Shown in pieces: positions 4,646-5,189 of a stretch of DNA of 5,189 nt. Source of the stretch: CAZIIK01 sp964539235 (GTDB lineage: Bacteria; Pseudomonadota; Gammaproteobacteria; Francisellales; CACEW01); NCBI GenBank assembly GCA_964539235.1, contig CAZIIK010000114.1, positions 1 to 5,189 on the forward strand. The letters run 5' to 3'. The stretch's first letter is position 1; each line of letters starts with the position of its first letter. The notes under the pieces are model-generated. The model was not told the DNA's origin and did no database searches. It saw only the letters and a program-made list of their open reading frames with translations. The position numbers were made by a program, and so were the translations under genes.

Positions 4646-5119
4646 GTGGTTGAATTTTCGCCCAAATGGCACAAGGATATATACCATTATGCGGGGCACA
4701 AGACGGAGAAACGCGCAGAAGAACTTGGTGGAAAAATAGGAAAATTACCCGCTGATCCCGAAACATTAATCCATGGCCTTGGAGAACGTGACGCCATTAG
4801 AATGCTCAACACAAGCATCGAAGGCATGCACATGAAACTAGATCTAGCTGGCATAGATCGCCCTCAGACACCTCTGAGAAACGCGGGCCTAGAACCACTA
4901 AAAAAAATATATCAAGAATTATATGCACTAACGCATAAAATGCGCGATGATCGCCACTCCAGTCACAGACCGCACACGGCCATGCCAGGCGACCGGGGCC
5001 ATAGCAGGCGTCATGCTACTTCAAGCCCAGAACGCAAGCCTAACCCTAAGAGGGTACCCGAGAAGCTTCTGCCTTCGGTCAAGCCTTTGTTAAAGGCATT
5101 TTTCAGCATGCTACCGTAA
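4646..5119 (+). CDS. Hypothetical protein, 157 aa, helical with basic Pro/Ser-rich tail
   Basis: No family is recognised. Residues about 15-35 and 82-102 look helical and charged (EKRAEELGGKIGKL; LKKIYQELYALTHKMRDD), with a middle segment containing GLGERDAIRMLN (44-55). Residues 103-141 are rich in Arg, Lys, His, Pro and Ser and look disordered; the last 15 residues become hydrophobic (LLPSVKPLLKAFFSMLP). There is no signal peptide or clear membrane span. GTG at 4646 is the only conventional start in the frame, which opens after a TAA at 4619-4621, and it has no Shine-Dalgarno sequence, so it may be a fragment that lost its true 5' end. The last codons overlap a terminator-like hairpin. The long clean frame supports coding. 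A helical body with a polar tail is seen in type IV secreted effectors, but that is speculation. Confidence 0.5.
   Translation: MVEFSPKWHKDIYHYAGHKTEKRAEELGGKIGKLPADPETLIHGLGERDAIRMLNTSIEGMHMKLDLAGIDRPQTPLRNAGLEPLKKIYQELYALTHKMRDDRHSSHRPHTAMPGDRGHSRRHATSSPERKPNPKRVPEKLLPSVKPLLKAFFSMLP
5043..5070. repeat. Run of short palindromes
   Basis: ACCCT-AAG-AGGGT (5043-5055), GGGTACCC (5052-5059) and AGAAGCTTCT (5061-5070) follow each other within 28 bp, inside the tail-coding part of the 157-codon ORF. All are perfect but short. They may form alternative RNA hairpins upstream of the terminator-like stem. Confidence 0.35.
5083..5103 (+). terminator. Rho-independent-terminator-like hairpin inside an ORF end
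   Basis: GCCTTT (5083-5088) pairs perfectly with AAAGGC (5092-5097) around GTT, followed by ATTTTT (5098-5103). The stem is short and half A-T, but the stem-plus-T-tract plan is that of an intrinsic terminator on the plus strand. It lies 14 bp before the TAA of the 157-codon ORF, so transcripts ending here would lack the stop codon. Confidence 0.45.
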
Positions 5120-5140
5120 TGCACTCTACATTTGGATTTT

Positions 5141-5160
5141 TGATGCAAATTTGATCATCA
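5141..5160. repeat. Near-perfect dyad after the 157-codon ORF
   Basis: TGATG (5141-5145), the palindrome CAAATTTG (5146-5153), AT, then CATCA (5156-5160) form a 20-bp dyad broken only by the inserted AT. It could be an operator for a gene to the right or a weak hairpin. Nothing else is supported in 5120-5189. Confidence 0.3.
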
Positions 5161-5189
5161 CAAGCCAAAAAGACTAATTTTCATGCAGC

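Noticed and set aside
5165..5189. Minus-strand ATG at the right edge
   Set aside because: The frame closes after eight codons.
1..5189. CRISPR arrays, tRNA or rRNA genes
   Set aside because: No regularly spaced direct repeats and no tRNA or rRNA signature were seen on either strand.

Overview
The window reads as a chromosomal segment of a gammaproteobacterium. The basis is the RecG protein, which matches the enterobacterial protein nearly motif for motif, and an IS1111-subgroup transposase typical of that class. Base composition is moderate. The organism cannot be named from sequence alone; a member of the Legionellales or a relative is only a guess.

Layout. Positions 1-1119 carry an IS110-family (IS1111 subgroup) element on the minus strand: an intact 337-aa DEDD transposase (106-1119) followed by a strongly structured stretch (16-73). 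That stretch lies where IS1111 elements are reported to encode their guide RNA, but it also overlaps a ribosome binding site and ATG that run off the left edge. Positions 1120-1438 hold no convincing gene. They contain the transposase leader, a compact palindrome, a 90-bp segment bounded by a 7-bp inverted repeat, and two REP-like hairpins. Positions 1439-3526 are recG, complete and intact. Immediately downstream on the same strand is a two-gene HEPN-MNT toxin-antitoxin module: a minimal nucleotidyltransferase (3612-3914) overlapping by 26 bp a HEPN-fold protein of the HI0074 type (3889-4287) with a perfect RX4HXY motif.

Convergent to this module, on the minus strand at 4330-4464, is a 44-codon gene for a single-span membrane microprotein with a good ribosome binding site. 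A possible 30-codon ORF lies just upstream of it (4481-4573). An AT-rich stretch then leads to an unrecognised 157-codon ORF (4646-5119) with a GTG start, a helical front half, a basic Pro/Ser-rich tail and an intrinsic-terminator-like hairpin inside its last codons.

How the parts relate. recG is housekeeping (replication-fork rescue). The IS and the toxin-antitoxin pair are mobile or accessory additions on either side of it. The two toxin-antitoxin genes work as one unit: by analogy with the Shewanella MntA/HepT pair, the nucleotidyltransferase would AMPylate the HEPN RNase at the Tyr of RX4HXY and silence it. The least explained parts are the structured DNA next to the transposase, the 44-aa membrane peptide with its upstream ORF, and the 157-aa orphan.
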